DNA of 54,216 nt, from NCBI GenBank assembly GCA_946548895.1, contig CAMNQF010000019.1, positions 1 through 54,216 of the forward strand, read 5' to 3'. The DNA is from an uncultured bacterium (lineage in GTDB: Bacteria; Bacillota; Clostridia; Oscillospirales; Oscillospiraceae). This document shows, piece by piece, positions 42,559 through 49,723 of the stretch (positions are counted from its first letter, which is position 1; each line of letters begins with the position of its first letter). The position numbers and the translations under genes are program-made. The notes beneath the pieces were generated by a model. That model did no database searches, had not been told where the DNA came from, and worked only from the letters and a program-made list of their open reading frames with translations.

Positions 42559-43215
42559 TCACCGGGCCGTGCCCTTTCGGGACATCCAGCCCCGCAGCCC
42601 CCCCGCCGGGGCCTCGGCGGGCCGGTCCGGCAGCTCGATGAAGTATTTTCCCGAGGCGTTCACCACGGTGGTTTCCCCGTACTGCCGCACCCGGGGCCAA
42701 TTGGGCACATATTGCAGGTGGACGTGGCCGTGGACGTGATAACTGGGCGAAAAGCGGTCCATCAGGTCTCTGAAGCAGGCAAAGCCCTGGTGGCAGCCGT
42801 CCTCCAGGTCCCCCATCCCCTGGGCGGGGGCGTGGGTGACCAGGAGGTCCACGCCGCCCTTACGCAGGGACCAGCCCAGCTTTGCGATGCGCCGCCTCAT
42901 CTGCCCCTCGGTGTACTGGTGTGTGCTGCTGTTGTACTTCATGCACCCCCCTAAGCCCAGGATGCGGTAGCCCCGGAACTCCACCACCTTCCCGTCGATG
43001 CAGTCGCAGCCCTCGGGGGGAGTCTTCTCATAGCGGCCGTCGTGGTTGCCATGGACGTAAAACAGGGGCCGGTTGGCCATGGTCACCAAAAAGGTGAGGT
43101 AGGCCGGCGGCAGGTCCCCGCAGGAGATGATGGCGTCCGCCCCCTGAAGCTTTTCCTTGGAGAAATAGTCCCACAGCCCCTGGTCCGGGGCGTCGGATAC
43201 CACCAGCAGCTTCAC
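42559..43215 (-). CDS. Calcineurin-like metallophosphoesterase
   Basis: A 218-aa phosphoesterase with ISCGDLPPAYL, FYVHGNHDGRYE, VTHAPAQGMGD and HVHGHVHLQYVP, the dimetal-site motifs. The first motif reads VVSDAPDQGLWDY, without the usual DxH, as in a clostridial subgroup of this family. Downstream of the GNHD box, RILGLGGCMKYNSSTHQYTE is also conserved in that subgroup. The substrate is unknown. Its ATG overlaps the stop of the upstream ParB-like/BMP gene by 3 bases (ATGA), implying translational coupling and a linked function. Confidence 0.88.
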   Translation of the reverse strand: MKLLVVSDAPDQGLWDYFSKEKLQGADAIISCGDLPPAYLTFLVTMANRPLFYVHGNHDGRYEKTPPEGCDCIDGKVVEFRGYRILGLGGCMKYNSSTHQYTEGQMRRRIAKLGWSLRKGGVDLLVTHAPAQGMGDLEDGCHQGFACFRDLMDRFSPSYHVHGHVHLQYVPNWPRVRQYGETTVVNASGKYFIELPDRPAEAPAGGLRGWMSRKGTAR

Positions 43216-45155
43216 GCTTCCTTCCCCTCCTCCGGCGGGATGCTCTCCCGGTCCACCCCCAGCCGCCGCACCGTGGGCTTGGCCACCGGCAGCAGCTCGT
43301 CAAAGGCGGGCAGGCGGCCGTCGACGCGGTCGCACAGCCAATCCATCTTCAAAATCTCCTCCATGGTCAGGTTCCGGCTGCCGTCGTTGACCACACGGCC
43401 CGCCTGATCCCGGATCAGGCGCTGGAAGGGCTGAATGGTCCCCGCCCGGATGCCCTGGCGCAGGATCTCCGCCAGGGAGCGCACCCCTTCGGGCAGATCG
43501 GGGCTGAAGCGCAGGTCTACCACGCCGCTGTTCATCCCCCACCAGTAGTTGATCGCCCGGCTGCTGTCCTCCGCCAGGGGGATGGTCCTGGGGTCCCGGA
43601 GCATCTCCCGCACAATGCGCACGTAGAACTCCCCCCAGTGCCAGCTGGGGGAGGCCAGCTGGACCAGCTCCCCGTCCGGCTCCAGCCGGGCCAGGCCCTG
43701 GGCCCCGTCGGGCTGCTCGGAGATATAGTCCCGGTCGCTGACGATTTGCAGCCCCTGCCGCCGGAACTCGCCCATATAGTCCCCCGGCAGGCAGTGCCAG
43801 CGCAGGTCGATGACGGCCTCCGGGTTGGTGAGGGCCGCCCCCAGGGCAAAGGCGTTGATGCTGGCGGGCACGCCCAGGATCGGGTAGCTGCCCACATAGC
43901 CGATGCGCCTGCCCCGGCTCATGGCCCCGGCGATGGCGCCGGTGATGAACTTGCCCTCGTATACCCGGCAGTAGTACGCCTTTACGTTGACGTAGGGCTG
44001 GTCGATGGAGCAGTTCATGAAGCGCACCTTGGGGTACTTCACCGCCACCCGCAGCGTGGCGTCGATGAGGCTCACCGAGGTGGTGAAAATCAGCTCCGCG
44101 CCCCCCGCCACCGCCTCGCCAATGGCCGCTTCCGCCTCCTGGGGGGATACGCCGTAAAAGCTCCGCACGCTGACGCTGTCCCCCAGGGTCTCTTCCAGGT
44201 ACTCCCGGCCCCGGTCATGGGCGGCGGTCCAGCCGCTGGCCTCGGGGGTGCCCTGGAACAGGAACGCCACCTTCAGCCGCTTCCTCCCCCCCAGCAGGGC
44301 GGACATCACGCCCTTTTTCTCCTCGGCCTCGGCGGCGGGGGCCAGGCTCACCGCAATGGGCTCGGGCGACCCGTGGACGCACAGCTCCTTCCAGACGGCG
44401 GTCAGCGACCGTCGGTAGTCCCCCTCGCCGATGGAGTTCAAAAACTCCTGCGCCGGGTAGAACTCCAGCCAGCGCAGCAGGGCGTCCCCGGCGGTCAGGC
44501 CCAGCCCGCCGCCGCCCAGCCGGTAAAAGCTGCTGCGGAAGCTGAAATACCGGGCCTTGAACTTCTTCTGGAAGTCCTCCGGCCAGTCCTCGTCCTTGGC
44601 GAAGCCCAGCGCCGCCTGGAGCTTGGCGTACCCTCCCAGGTCGCTGAAGTGCACCCCCCAGCACCGGCTGTGGCGGAAGAACTCCAAAAATTCCATATAA
44701 ATCTGGGTGGTGATGTCGTCCGCCCGGGCGGGCATCAGCCGGGTGATATCCGCCTGCACCGTGGCGGAGCCCATGCACTTGAGCACGCTCACCCGCTTGT
44801 TCCCCTCCTGGACGTAAAACCGCCCCAGGTACTCGTAACACTTGATGGCGTCGTGGATGCCCTCGTTCAGCTGGGCCGTGCACAGGTTGGTCCACTTGAC
44901 GGCAAATTCGCTGTCCGTCCCCATCAGGGGGTAGAACCCCGGGGAAAAGGAATTACAGCGCGCGTCCTCCGTGGAGCCCACCACCAGGTAGATAGGGATC
45001 TCCATCACCCCCAGCTTCACCTGGGACAGCTGGAGCTTGTCCGCCCCCAGGGCCTGGATGTTGGGGTACTGCCCCCGGTGGACGCAGTTCTTATATTCCC
45101 GCTGGCCCGCCTTCAGGGCCTGCTGATAGTATTGTACGGCTTCTGTGCTTGGCAT
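43212..45155 (-). CDS. Cytoplasmic ParB-like/BMP (PnrA-type) ligand-binding fusion
   Basis: A 647-aa protein with two recognisable parts. Residues about 45-150 resemble the ParB/sulfiredoxin fold, with GRFYVQEGNKRVSVLKCMGS followed by VQADITRLMPAR. Residues about 290-560 resemble BMP/PnrA nucleoside-binding lipoproteins: LKVAFLFQGTPEASGWTAAH, ELIFTTSVSLIDATLRVAVK, NCSIDQPYVNVKAYYCRVYE and IGYVGSYPILGVPASINAFA. There is no signal peptide or lipobox, so the binding domain must be cytoplasmic. The ATG at 45155 has AAGGAGG at 7 nt. The ligand is unknown; a nucleoside is the family-based guess. The gene has a consensus promoter and a structured leader. Confidence 0.75.
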   Translation of the reverse strand: MPSTEAVQYYQQALKAGQREYKNCVHRGQYPNIQALGADKLQLSQVKLGVMEIPIYLVVGSTEDARCNSFSPGFYPLMGTDSEFAVKWTNLCTAQLNEGIHDAIKCYEYLGRFYVQEGNKRVSVLKCMGSATVQADITRLMPARADDITTQIYMEFLEFFRHSRCWGVHFSDLGGYAKLQAALGFAKDEDWPEDFQKKFKARYFSFRSSFYRLGGGGLGLTAGDALLRWLEFYPAQEFLNSIGEGDYRRSLTAVWKELCVHGSPEPIAVSLAPAAEAEEKKGVMSALLGGRKRLKVAFLFQGTPEASGWTAAHDRGREYLEETLGDSVSVRSFYGVSPQEAEAAIGEAVAGGAELIFTTSVSLIDATLRVAVKYPKVRFMNCSIDQPYVNVKAYYCRVYEGKFITGAIAGAMSRGRRIGYVGSYPILGVPASINAFALGAALTNPEAVIDLRWHCLPGDYMGEFRRQGLQIVSDRDYISEQPDGAQGLARLEPDGELVQLASPSWHWGEFYVRIVREMLRDPRTIPLAEDSSRAINYWWGMNSGVVDLRFSPDLPEGVRSLAEILRQGIRAGTIQPFQRLIRDQAGRVVNDGSRNLTMEEILKMDWLCDRVDGRLPAFDELLPVAKPTVRRLGVDRESIPPEEGKEA

Positions 45156-45302
45156 GAAGCGCCCTCCTTGATGCAACGTTGCCTTATTTTATCGTAAAGA
45201 GCGACAGCCGCCACTCTGCCAAGTGACGGCTGTCTAAGTTTTAGATAGCTGTATCAACGAGGCCAGACCGCTTGTTCGGATCAACAAGCACGGGGCTCTC
45301 TG
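45156..45302 (-). promoter_or_regulatory. Structured 5' leader RNA of the ParB-like/BMP gene, riboswitch-like
   Basis: Read on the minus strand from the predicted start near 45302: P1 AGAGAGC (45295-45301) pairs with GCTCTTT (45196-45202); P2 is GCTTGTT/AACAAGC (45283-45289 with 45270-45276); P3 is a 13-bp stem (45222-45234 with 45203-45215). P3 abuts P1 without a gap. One P3 pair is G-U on this strand but C-A on the other, which favours the minus strand as the RNA. CCAGA/TCTGG offers an alternative to P1. A GCAACGTTGC palindrome (45173-45182) precedes the ribosome binding site. I match it to no riboswitch class I know. Confidence 0.5.
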
Positions 45303-45308
45303 GTTGTT

Positions 45309-45337
45309 ATTATACCCTTCCGCGCCGGGTTTGTCAA
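45309..45337 (-). promoter_or_regulatory. Perfect consensus promoter of the ParB-like/BMP gene
   Basis: On the minus strand TTGACA (45332-45337), a 17-nt spacer and TATAAT (45309-45314), with both hexamers matching consensus exactly. Confidence 0.95.
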
Positions 45338-45375
45338 CGGGCGGTTTGCATCGAAACAGGCAACCGCGCCCCCCT

Positions 45376-45403
45376 TTATCTCCTCCTGTGAAGGAGGAGA
45401 TAA
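45376..45403 (+). promoter_or_regulatory. Hairpin sequestering the ribosome binding site of the phage-tail-like gene
   Basis: TTATCTCCTCC (45376-45386) pairs perfectly with GGAGGAGATAA (45393-45403) around a 6-nt loop. The right arm is the Shine-Dalgarno sequence of the gene starting at 45408, so translation should be blocked unless the hairpin is opened. A second hairpin, GCGGTTTGC/GCAACCGC (45341-45349, 45360-45367), precedes it. Confidence 0.75.
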
Positions 45404-45407
45404 CACC

Positions 45408-45833
45408 ATGCAACAAACCGAAACCTATAACCTGAACCTCATTGAAACCACGGACACCTTTTCCCCGGCCCCCCTCAACCAGAACGCCCAGCTGCTGGAG
45501 GACGCCGTGGAGGCCGCCCGGACGGAGTTCCAGGCCGCCGACGGCGCCCTGGACCAGCGGCTCCAGGTGCTTGAGGCCCACCGCCTCAAGTACGGCACCT
45601 ACAGCGGCACCGAAACATCCCCAAAGCTCTATGTGAACGTGGGCTTCCGGCCCAAGATCGTGTTTCTCCAGAACTGCAAGAGCTGCGGCAGCCGCATCCT
45701 GCTCGACACAGCCAGCACTTACCCCACTCATCTGCGCATCAATAACAACGGGTTTGAAGTCGACAACTTCTGGGGCAACTACGAAAGCGTCCACCAGGCG
45801 GACGCCGTCCACTTTTTTGTGGCCCTGGCCTGA
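45408..45833 (+). CDS. Phage tail/fibre-like protein, orphan
   Basis: A 141-aa protein. Its N-terminus (TETYNLNLIETTDTFSPAPL, then NQNAQLLEDAV) resembles the start of clostridial phage tail-fibre or appendage proteins. A short coiled-coil segment (residues about 25-57) leads into a C-terminal beta-rich module (YGTYSGTETSPKLYVNVGFR and PKIVFLQNCKSCGSR). No other phage structural gene is near. The ribosome binding site is buried in a perfect hairpin, and I see no clear plus-strand promoter. Function as a host-adopted surface or binding protein is speculation. Confidence 0.65.
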   Translation: MQQTETYNLNLIETTDTFSPAPLNQNAQLLEDAVEAARTEFQAADGALDQRLQVLEAHRLKYGTYSGTETSPKLYVNVGFRPKIVFLQNCKSCGSRILLDTASTYPTHLRINNNGFEVDNFWGNYESVHQADAVHFFVALA

Positions 45834-45838
45834 AGCCC

Positions 45839-45875
45839 AAAAAGGACCCCCCGGATTTCCGGGGGGTCCTTTTTT
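45839..45875. terminator. Bidirectional intrinsic terminator
   Basis: GGACCCCCCGG and CCGGGGGGTCC (45844-45854, 45859-45869) with an ATTT loop, flanked by AAAAA on the left and TTTTTT on the right. It serves the phage-tail-like gene and the convergent S-layer gene. Confidence 0.95.
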
Positions 45876-45900
45876 AGGTCATTTGCCGGGTTCTGGGAGA

Positions 45901-48900
45901 TTAGGTCCCAGGAGTGGCGGGGTTCTGGATGGTGCGGCCCACGGTCGGAGTCTGATCGAAGCAGACGTAGATCTGGCTAATGGTCACGCCGTCGATGCCG
46001 TTGCAGGACACATACAGCGGGGTCTCGCCAGCGTACTGGCCACCGATGTACTGGCCCAGGGAGCCGGCGTAGTTCAGGGTGGTCAGGCTGTTGATGCCGG
46101 GCCAGGTGGCGGCGGCGCCCCTCAGCGCGTTCAGGTTGCTGATGTTCGCGCTGTCCACACGCATCATGTCAATGTCGCCCGCGTTGCGGCTGTTGCCAGC
46201 GATCTGGCAGTCAAAGCTGCCGGTCTGGGCGTTCATGGTGGACGCGGTGTACAGGTTCTCAGTCCAGCCCAGGTTGGTCACGGTCACGGTGTAGATGGGC
46301 TTGCCGTCGTTGGCGGTGGCGCCGCTGTCAACCAGGTTGTAGTACACGTCATGGCCGTTGGCGATGATGGCGCCGGTGCTGCTGGCGGTGGCCGCGTCGG
46401 TGGGCACACCGTTGACCCAGACGCTCTCGGCCACGCCGTTGTTGTACATGGTGAACTGGGTGGCGTTGATGTCGGCGTTAATCAGGGTGTAGGTGCTGTC
46501 GCCCACGTAGCGGGTGGTGGAGGCGGAGCTCCAGGACACGGCGGCCTTGGGCAGGATGATGACGTCGGCCTGGCGGGACAGGACCCGGTTCTGGGCGTAC
46601 ACGAACGGGCTCTGCTTCAGGTAGGTCATCTCGGAAATCGGGGTGCCGGCGGAGATATTGCGCAGGGTCAGCTGTTCAGCAGCCGCGTTGAAGGCAGCCG
46701 CCACAGTCCAGTTCATCCGCAGGGTGACGGTGCTGGAGTCGCCGCGCAGCTTGCTGATGCCCTCATAGACCTCAGCCTTCACGCTGTCGGTGCCGTAGCC
46801 GGACACCAGGATGAACTTGGTGCTGTCGGTGAAGTACAGCTCGTCAGCGCCGTTGGTGGCCACGTTGGTGCCGTCGATGTCGATGGTGCCGGCGTACTTG
46901 GCGCCCAGGGCCACGGCGGTGTTGTCAATGACGATGTCGGCGTCGTCGCCGGGGATGGTGTCATTGCCGTTGAACTTCACCTCGGGGGCGTTGGCGTCCT
47001 GGTTGGGCTCAATGCCGGCAGAGGGGAACGGAGAGTGGGTGTGGCCGTCAGCCAGGGCGTTGCCGCCGCCGGTGATGCCGATGTTGTTCAGCGCACCGTA
47101 CCTGCTGTCGATGCTGGTGCCGCCCACCACGAAGCCGCGGTAGATGCCGGTGCCGATGCCGTTCACAGCCTGGCCGAGGCCGGTGTTGTTAAAGGTATCG
47201 CGGTAGGGCACGCCGGGCATATCGGTGCCCAGGATGGCAGTGCCGTTGACGCGGGACACGGGGATGGTGGTGGTCTCGCCGGACAGGGTCACGCCGGTCA
47301 GGTAGTACTCGAACTTGCTGGAGCTGACCTTCTGGTCATAGTCCATGTAAGTGCCGTAGATGAAGCTGTTGCCGTAGATCCGCTCCGCGCCCAGGTACTT
47401 GCCTTCGGGCGTGAGGTAGAAGCGGTACTCAGCGTTCATGTAGTTGTCGGTGGCGCCGATCTGGGGCAGGGTGTTCTCCACCACGGTGTTGTACAGGATG
47501 GAGCGGTCCAGCACGGTGCCGTCGGCCAGGTTGACCTTACCAGTGTTGGGGTTGTAGGAGACAACAGTGCCCTCCTTGGTGTTGGTCACGGGGTTCAGCA
47601 TGAACCAAGCGGTGTCCAGACCCATGGTGGTGCGCTTGTTGCGGTAGCCGTCGGCCTCGCCGTCGTTAATGGCGGCGCCAGTCTGGGCGACAAACATACC
47701 GGTGGGCAGGGTCTGGATGGGAGCGGTGCCGTTGATGCGCACGCCGATCTCATAGCGGCCCAACTCGGTGGTGCTGCCCGGGGTCAGCTGGTCCTGCTCC
47801 AGGACCCAGCCGTTGCTGTTAGCGGGAATCTCGTTGGCGTCGGCAATGAACTTCCAAGAGGAGTTGCCGTCGGTCTGGCCAGGAGTCTTGGGGGGCGTGC
47901 CGAAGGGGTTGTTGTTCGGGTCGGTGATGGGCACAGTGACAGTCTTGATGCTGTTCACGTTGTCCACGCCGGTGATCTCAGAGGTCTGGATGTTCAGGGA
48001 GATGACCACGTCCAGAGCCTTGTTGCTGCTGTTGGAAATCAGCAGGTACAGGTACTCGGGGGACTCCTCCACATCGTTGTCAATGGTCTGGCTGGTAGCG
48101 CCAGTGGCATTGCCGATGGTGGTGACCTTGATGTCATTGGCAGCGGCGGCCTTGGGCAGGAAGCGCTCGAAAGCCTCGTTCTGGAACACGGAGGTGGCGC
48201 TGCTCACGGCGAAGCCAGCCTTCTGGGCCGCGCTGTAGAGGTTGTCGCCGCCGATAGCAGGAACAGTGTAGCTGGGCACGGCGTTCACAGCCAGGGCGTT
48301 GGTCACGTTGTTGGCGCCGTTGTTGTCGGTGTACACACGCACCACGTCGGTCAGGGTGGAGCGGTCGAAGTAGGCGTAGGTGTGCAGGTTGTTGTTGTTG
48401 TTGCTGTCGCGCCAGTCAATGTACCAGGTCTGGCCGAAGCGGGCGGGGTTCACGCCGGTCTGACGGCCGTCGTACCAGATCTCGGTCTTGTGGGCGAACA
48501 GGTCCAGCCCGGTCTTGGCGTCGAAGGTGGCGATGTCGTTGGCACGATCGGCACCAGAGGTCCACGCGGTGTAGTCGGTCTTGACCAGGCCGTAGGCGTA
48601 CACGGGGTCGGCGCCGTAAGCGCTGGCGACGTCGCCGGTGCTGCGGGAGAAGCTCATGCGGGTGACGGTCTCGCCGGTGTCCTGGTTGCCCACGACGATG
48701 CCGGTGTCAGAGACCAGGCCGAAAGCCTTCCAGCCCAGGGTGGGGTTGAACCGGGGGGCCACGTCGGCGCTACCGGCGCCGCCGGTGATGGGCACGCCGA
48801 TGTACTTGTTGTAGCCCATAGCGGCGGAGTAGGTCACGGTGGGCACATAAGCGGCGGTGCGGAAGGTCATGGACGCGATCACGTCACGGCGGGCGGCCAG

Positions 48901-49467
48901 GTGCAGGGAGCCGCCGTACTGGGTGGTGTAGATGTCGTTCAGGATGCCCTCGTTCTTACCCTGGGAGGACACGTTGACCTGCCAGGTGGGGCCGGTGAAC
49001 TCATCGTTCTTGTCGTAGCCCACGGCGCGCAGCAGCATGGCCAGGGCCTCGTAGCCGGTGACGTTGCCGGTGGGGTCAAAGACGTCGGCGCTGCGGCCCT
49101 TAATCAGGCCGGCGTTCCAGCAGTAGCCCACGTAGCCGGCGTACCACTTGTCAGCGGTGACGTCCTTGAAGGGGGCGTAGTTGGAATACAGGCCCGCCTG
49201 GGAGTCGTTCACGTCGCCGCTGACCAGCCGGTAGATCACGGCGGCCATCTCGGCGCGGGTGATGTTGGCAGCGGGCTTGAAGTTGCCGTTATCTCCGCTG
49301 AACACCTTCATGCCGGAGAGAACGTCCACGGCCTCGGCGAACTCGGGAGTGATCCCGGAGCCGTCCGCGAAATCCTCAGCGGTGCTGGTGGCGTTGGCGG
49401 TGAGCATCAGGGACATAGCCATGATCATCGCCAGCATCAGCGCGAGAAACTTCTTCAAATTTCTCAT
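45901..49467 (-). CDS. Large S-layer homology (SLH) domain surface protein
   Basis: A 1188-aa exported protein. The signal peptide is MRNLKKFLALMLAMIMAMSL with a TANATS cleavage region. At least two SLH repeats follow: FAEAVDVLSGMKVFSGDNGN with ANITRAEMAAVIYRLV (residues about 35-80), and FKDVTADKWYAGYVGYCWNA with FDPTGNVTGYEALAMLLRAV (about 90-150); these bind secondary cell-wall polymer. The remaining 1000 residues are Asn/Thr/Gly-rich, low in Cys and Lys, and beta-predicted, as in S-layer proteins. AAGGAGG lies 9 nt before the ATG. A strong promoter and a hairpin leader suggest high expression. Confidence 0.92.
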   Translation of the reverse strand: MRNLKKFLALMLAMIMAMSLMLTANATSTAEDFADGSGITPEFAEAVDVLSGMKVFSGDNGNFKPAANITRAEMAAVIYRLVSGDVNDSQAGLYSNYAPFKDVTADKWYAGYVGYCWNAGLIKGRSADVFDPTGNVTGYEALAMLLRAVGYDKNDEFTGPTWQVNVSSQGKNEGILNDIYTTQYGGSLHLAARRDVIASMTFRTAAYVPTVTYSAAMGYNKYIGVPITGGAGSADVAPRFNPTLGWKAFGLVSDTGIVVGNQDTGETVTRMSFSRSTGDVASAYGADPVYAYGLVKTDYTAWTSGADRANDIATFDAKTGLDLFAHKTEIWYDGRQTGVNPARFGQTWYIDWRDSNNNNNLHTYAYFDRSTLTDVVRVYTDNNGANNVTNALAVNAVPSYTVPAIGGDNLYSAAQKAGFAVSSATSVFQNEAFERFLPKAAAANDIKVTTIGNATGATSQTIDNDVEESPEYLYLLISNSSNKALDVVISLNIQTSEITGVDNVNSIKTVTVPITDPNNNPFGTPPKTPGQTDGNSSWKFIADANEIPANSNGWVLEQDQLTPGSTTELGRYEIGVRINGTAPIQTLPTGMFVAQTGAAINDGEADGYRNKRTTMGLDTAWFMLNPVTNTKEGTVVSYNPNTGKVNLADGTVLDRSILYNTVVENTLPQIGATDNYMNAEYRFYLTPEGKYLGAERIYGNSFIYGTYMDYDQKVSSSKFEYYLTGVTLSGETTTIPVSRVNGTAILGTDMPGVPYRDTFNNTGLGQAVNGIGTGIYRGFVVGGTSIDSRYGALNNIGITGGGNALADGHTHSPFPSAGIEPNQDANAPEVKFNGNDTIPGDDADIVIDNTAVALGAKYAGTIDIDGTNVATNGADELYFTDSTKFILVSGYGTDSVKAEVYEGISKLRGDSSTVTLRMNWTVAAAFNAAAEQLTLRNISAGTPISEMTYLKQSPFVYAQNRVLSRQADVIILPKAAVSWSSASTTRYVGDSTYTLINADINATQFTMYNNGVAESVWVNGVPTDAATASSTGAIIANGHDVYYNLVDSGATANDGKPIYTVTVTNLGWTENLYTASTMNAQTGSFDCQIAGNSRNAGDIDMMRVDSANISNLNALRGAAATWPGINSLTTLNYAGSLGQYIGGQYAGETPLYVSCNGIDGVTISQIYVCFDQTPTVGRTIQNPATPGT

Positions 49468-49505
49468 TGGATTGTTTCCTCCTTGTTTTTTTTGCCATTT
49501 TGTTA

Positions 49506-49551
49506 GGACTTCCGCCGGAGCATCGTCGGATAGGCTATCCTCTCCGGCAGC
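49506..49551 (-). other. Nested hairpin in the S-layer mRNA leader
   Basis: On the minus strand GCCGGAG and CTCCGGC enclose GGATA-GCC-TATCC. It lies in the roughly 100-nt leader between promoter and start, and may stabilise the mRNA. Boundaries are approximate. Confidence 0.5.
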
Positions 49552-49575
49552 GGCCCTTCCGTTTTGGCTGTCGCC

Positions 49576-49605
49576 ATTATAGCAATCCCGGAGGGCAAAA
49601 GTCAA
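49576..49605 (-). promoter_or_regulatory. Promoter of the S-layer gene
   Basis: On the minus strand TTGACT (49600-49605), an 18-nt spacer and TATAAT (49576-49581). Confidence 0.78.
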
Positions 49606-49679
49606 TGGGTCAAGCTCAAGTGTAACACAACTGTAACAAAGCCCTCGGTTGCCCATTTCTGTGCAAATCTGGGCGCGGA

Positions 49680-49715
49680 CGCGGCGCACCCCCCCTCCTG
49701 GGCGGATGCGCCGCG
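49680..49715. terminator. Hairpin after the NhaC-type transporter gene
   Basis: CGCGGCGCA (49680-49688) and TGCGCCGCG (49707-49715) form a 9-bp stem just beyond the transporter stop. The T-rich tract lies on the plus-strand side, so its efficiency for the minus-strand transcript is uncertain. Confidence 0.5.
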
Positions 49716-49723
49716 CGGATTTT

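Noticed and set aside
45754-49506. Long plus-strand open frame opposite the S-layer gene
   Set aside because: The translation is Gly/Val/His-rich shadow; the minus strand has a signal peptide, SLH repeats, promoter and ribosome binding site.
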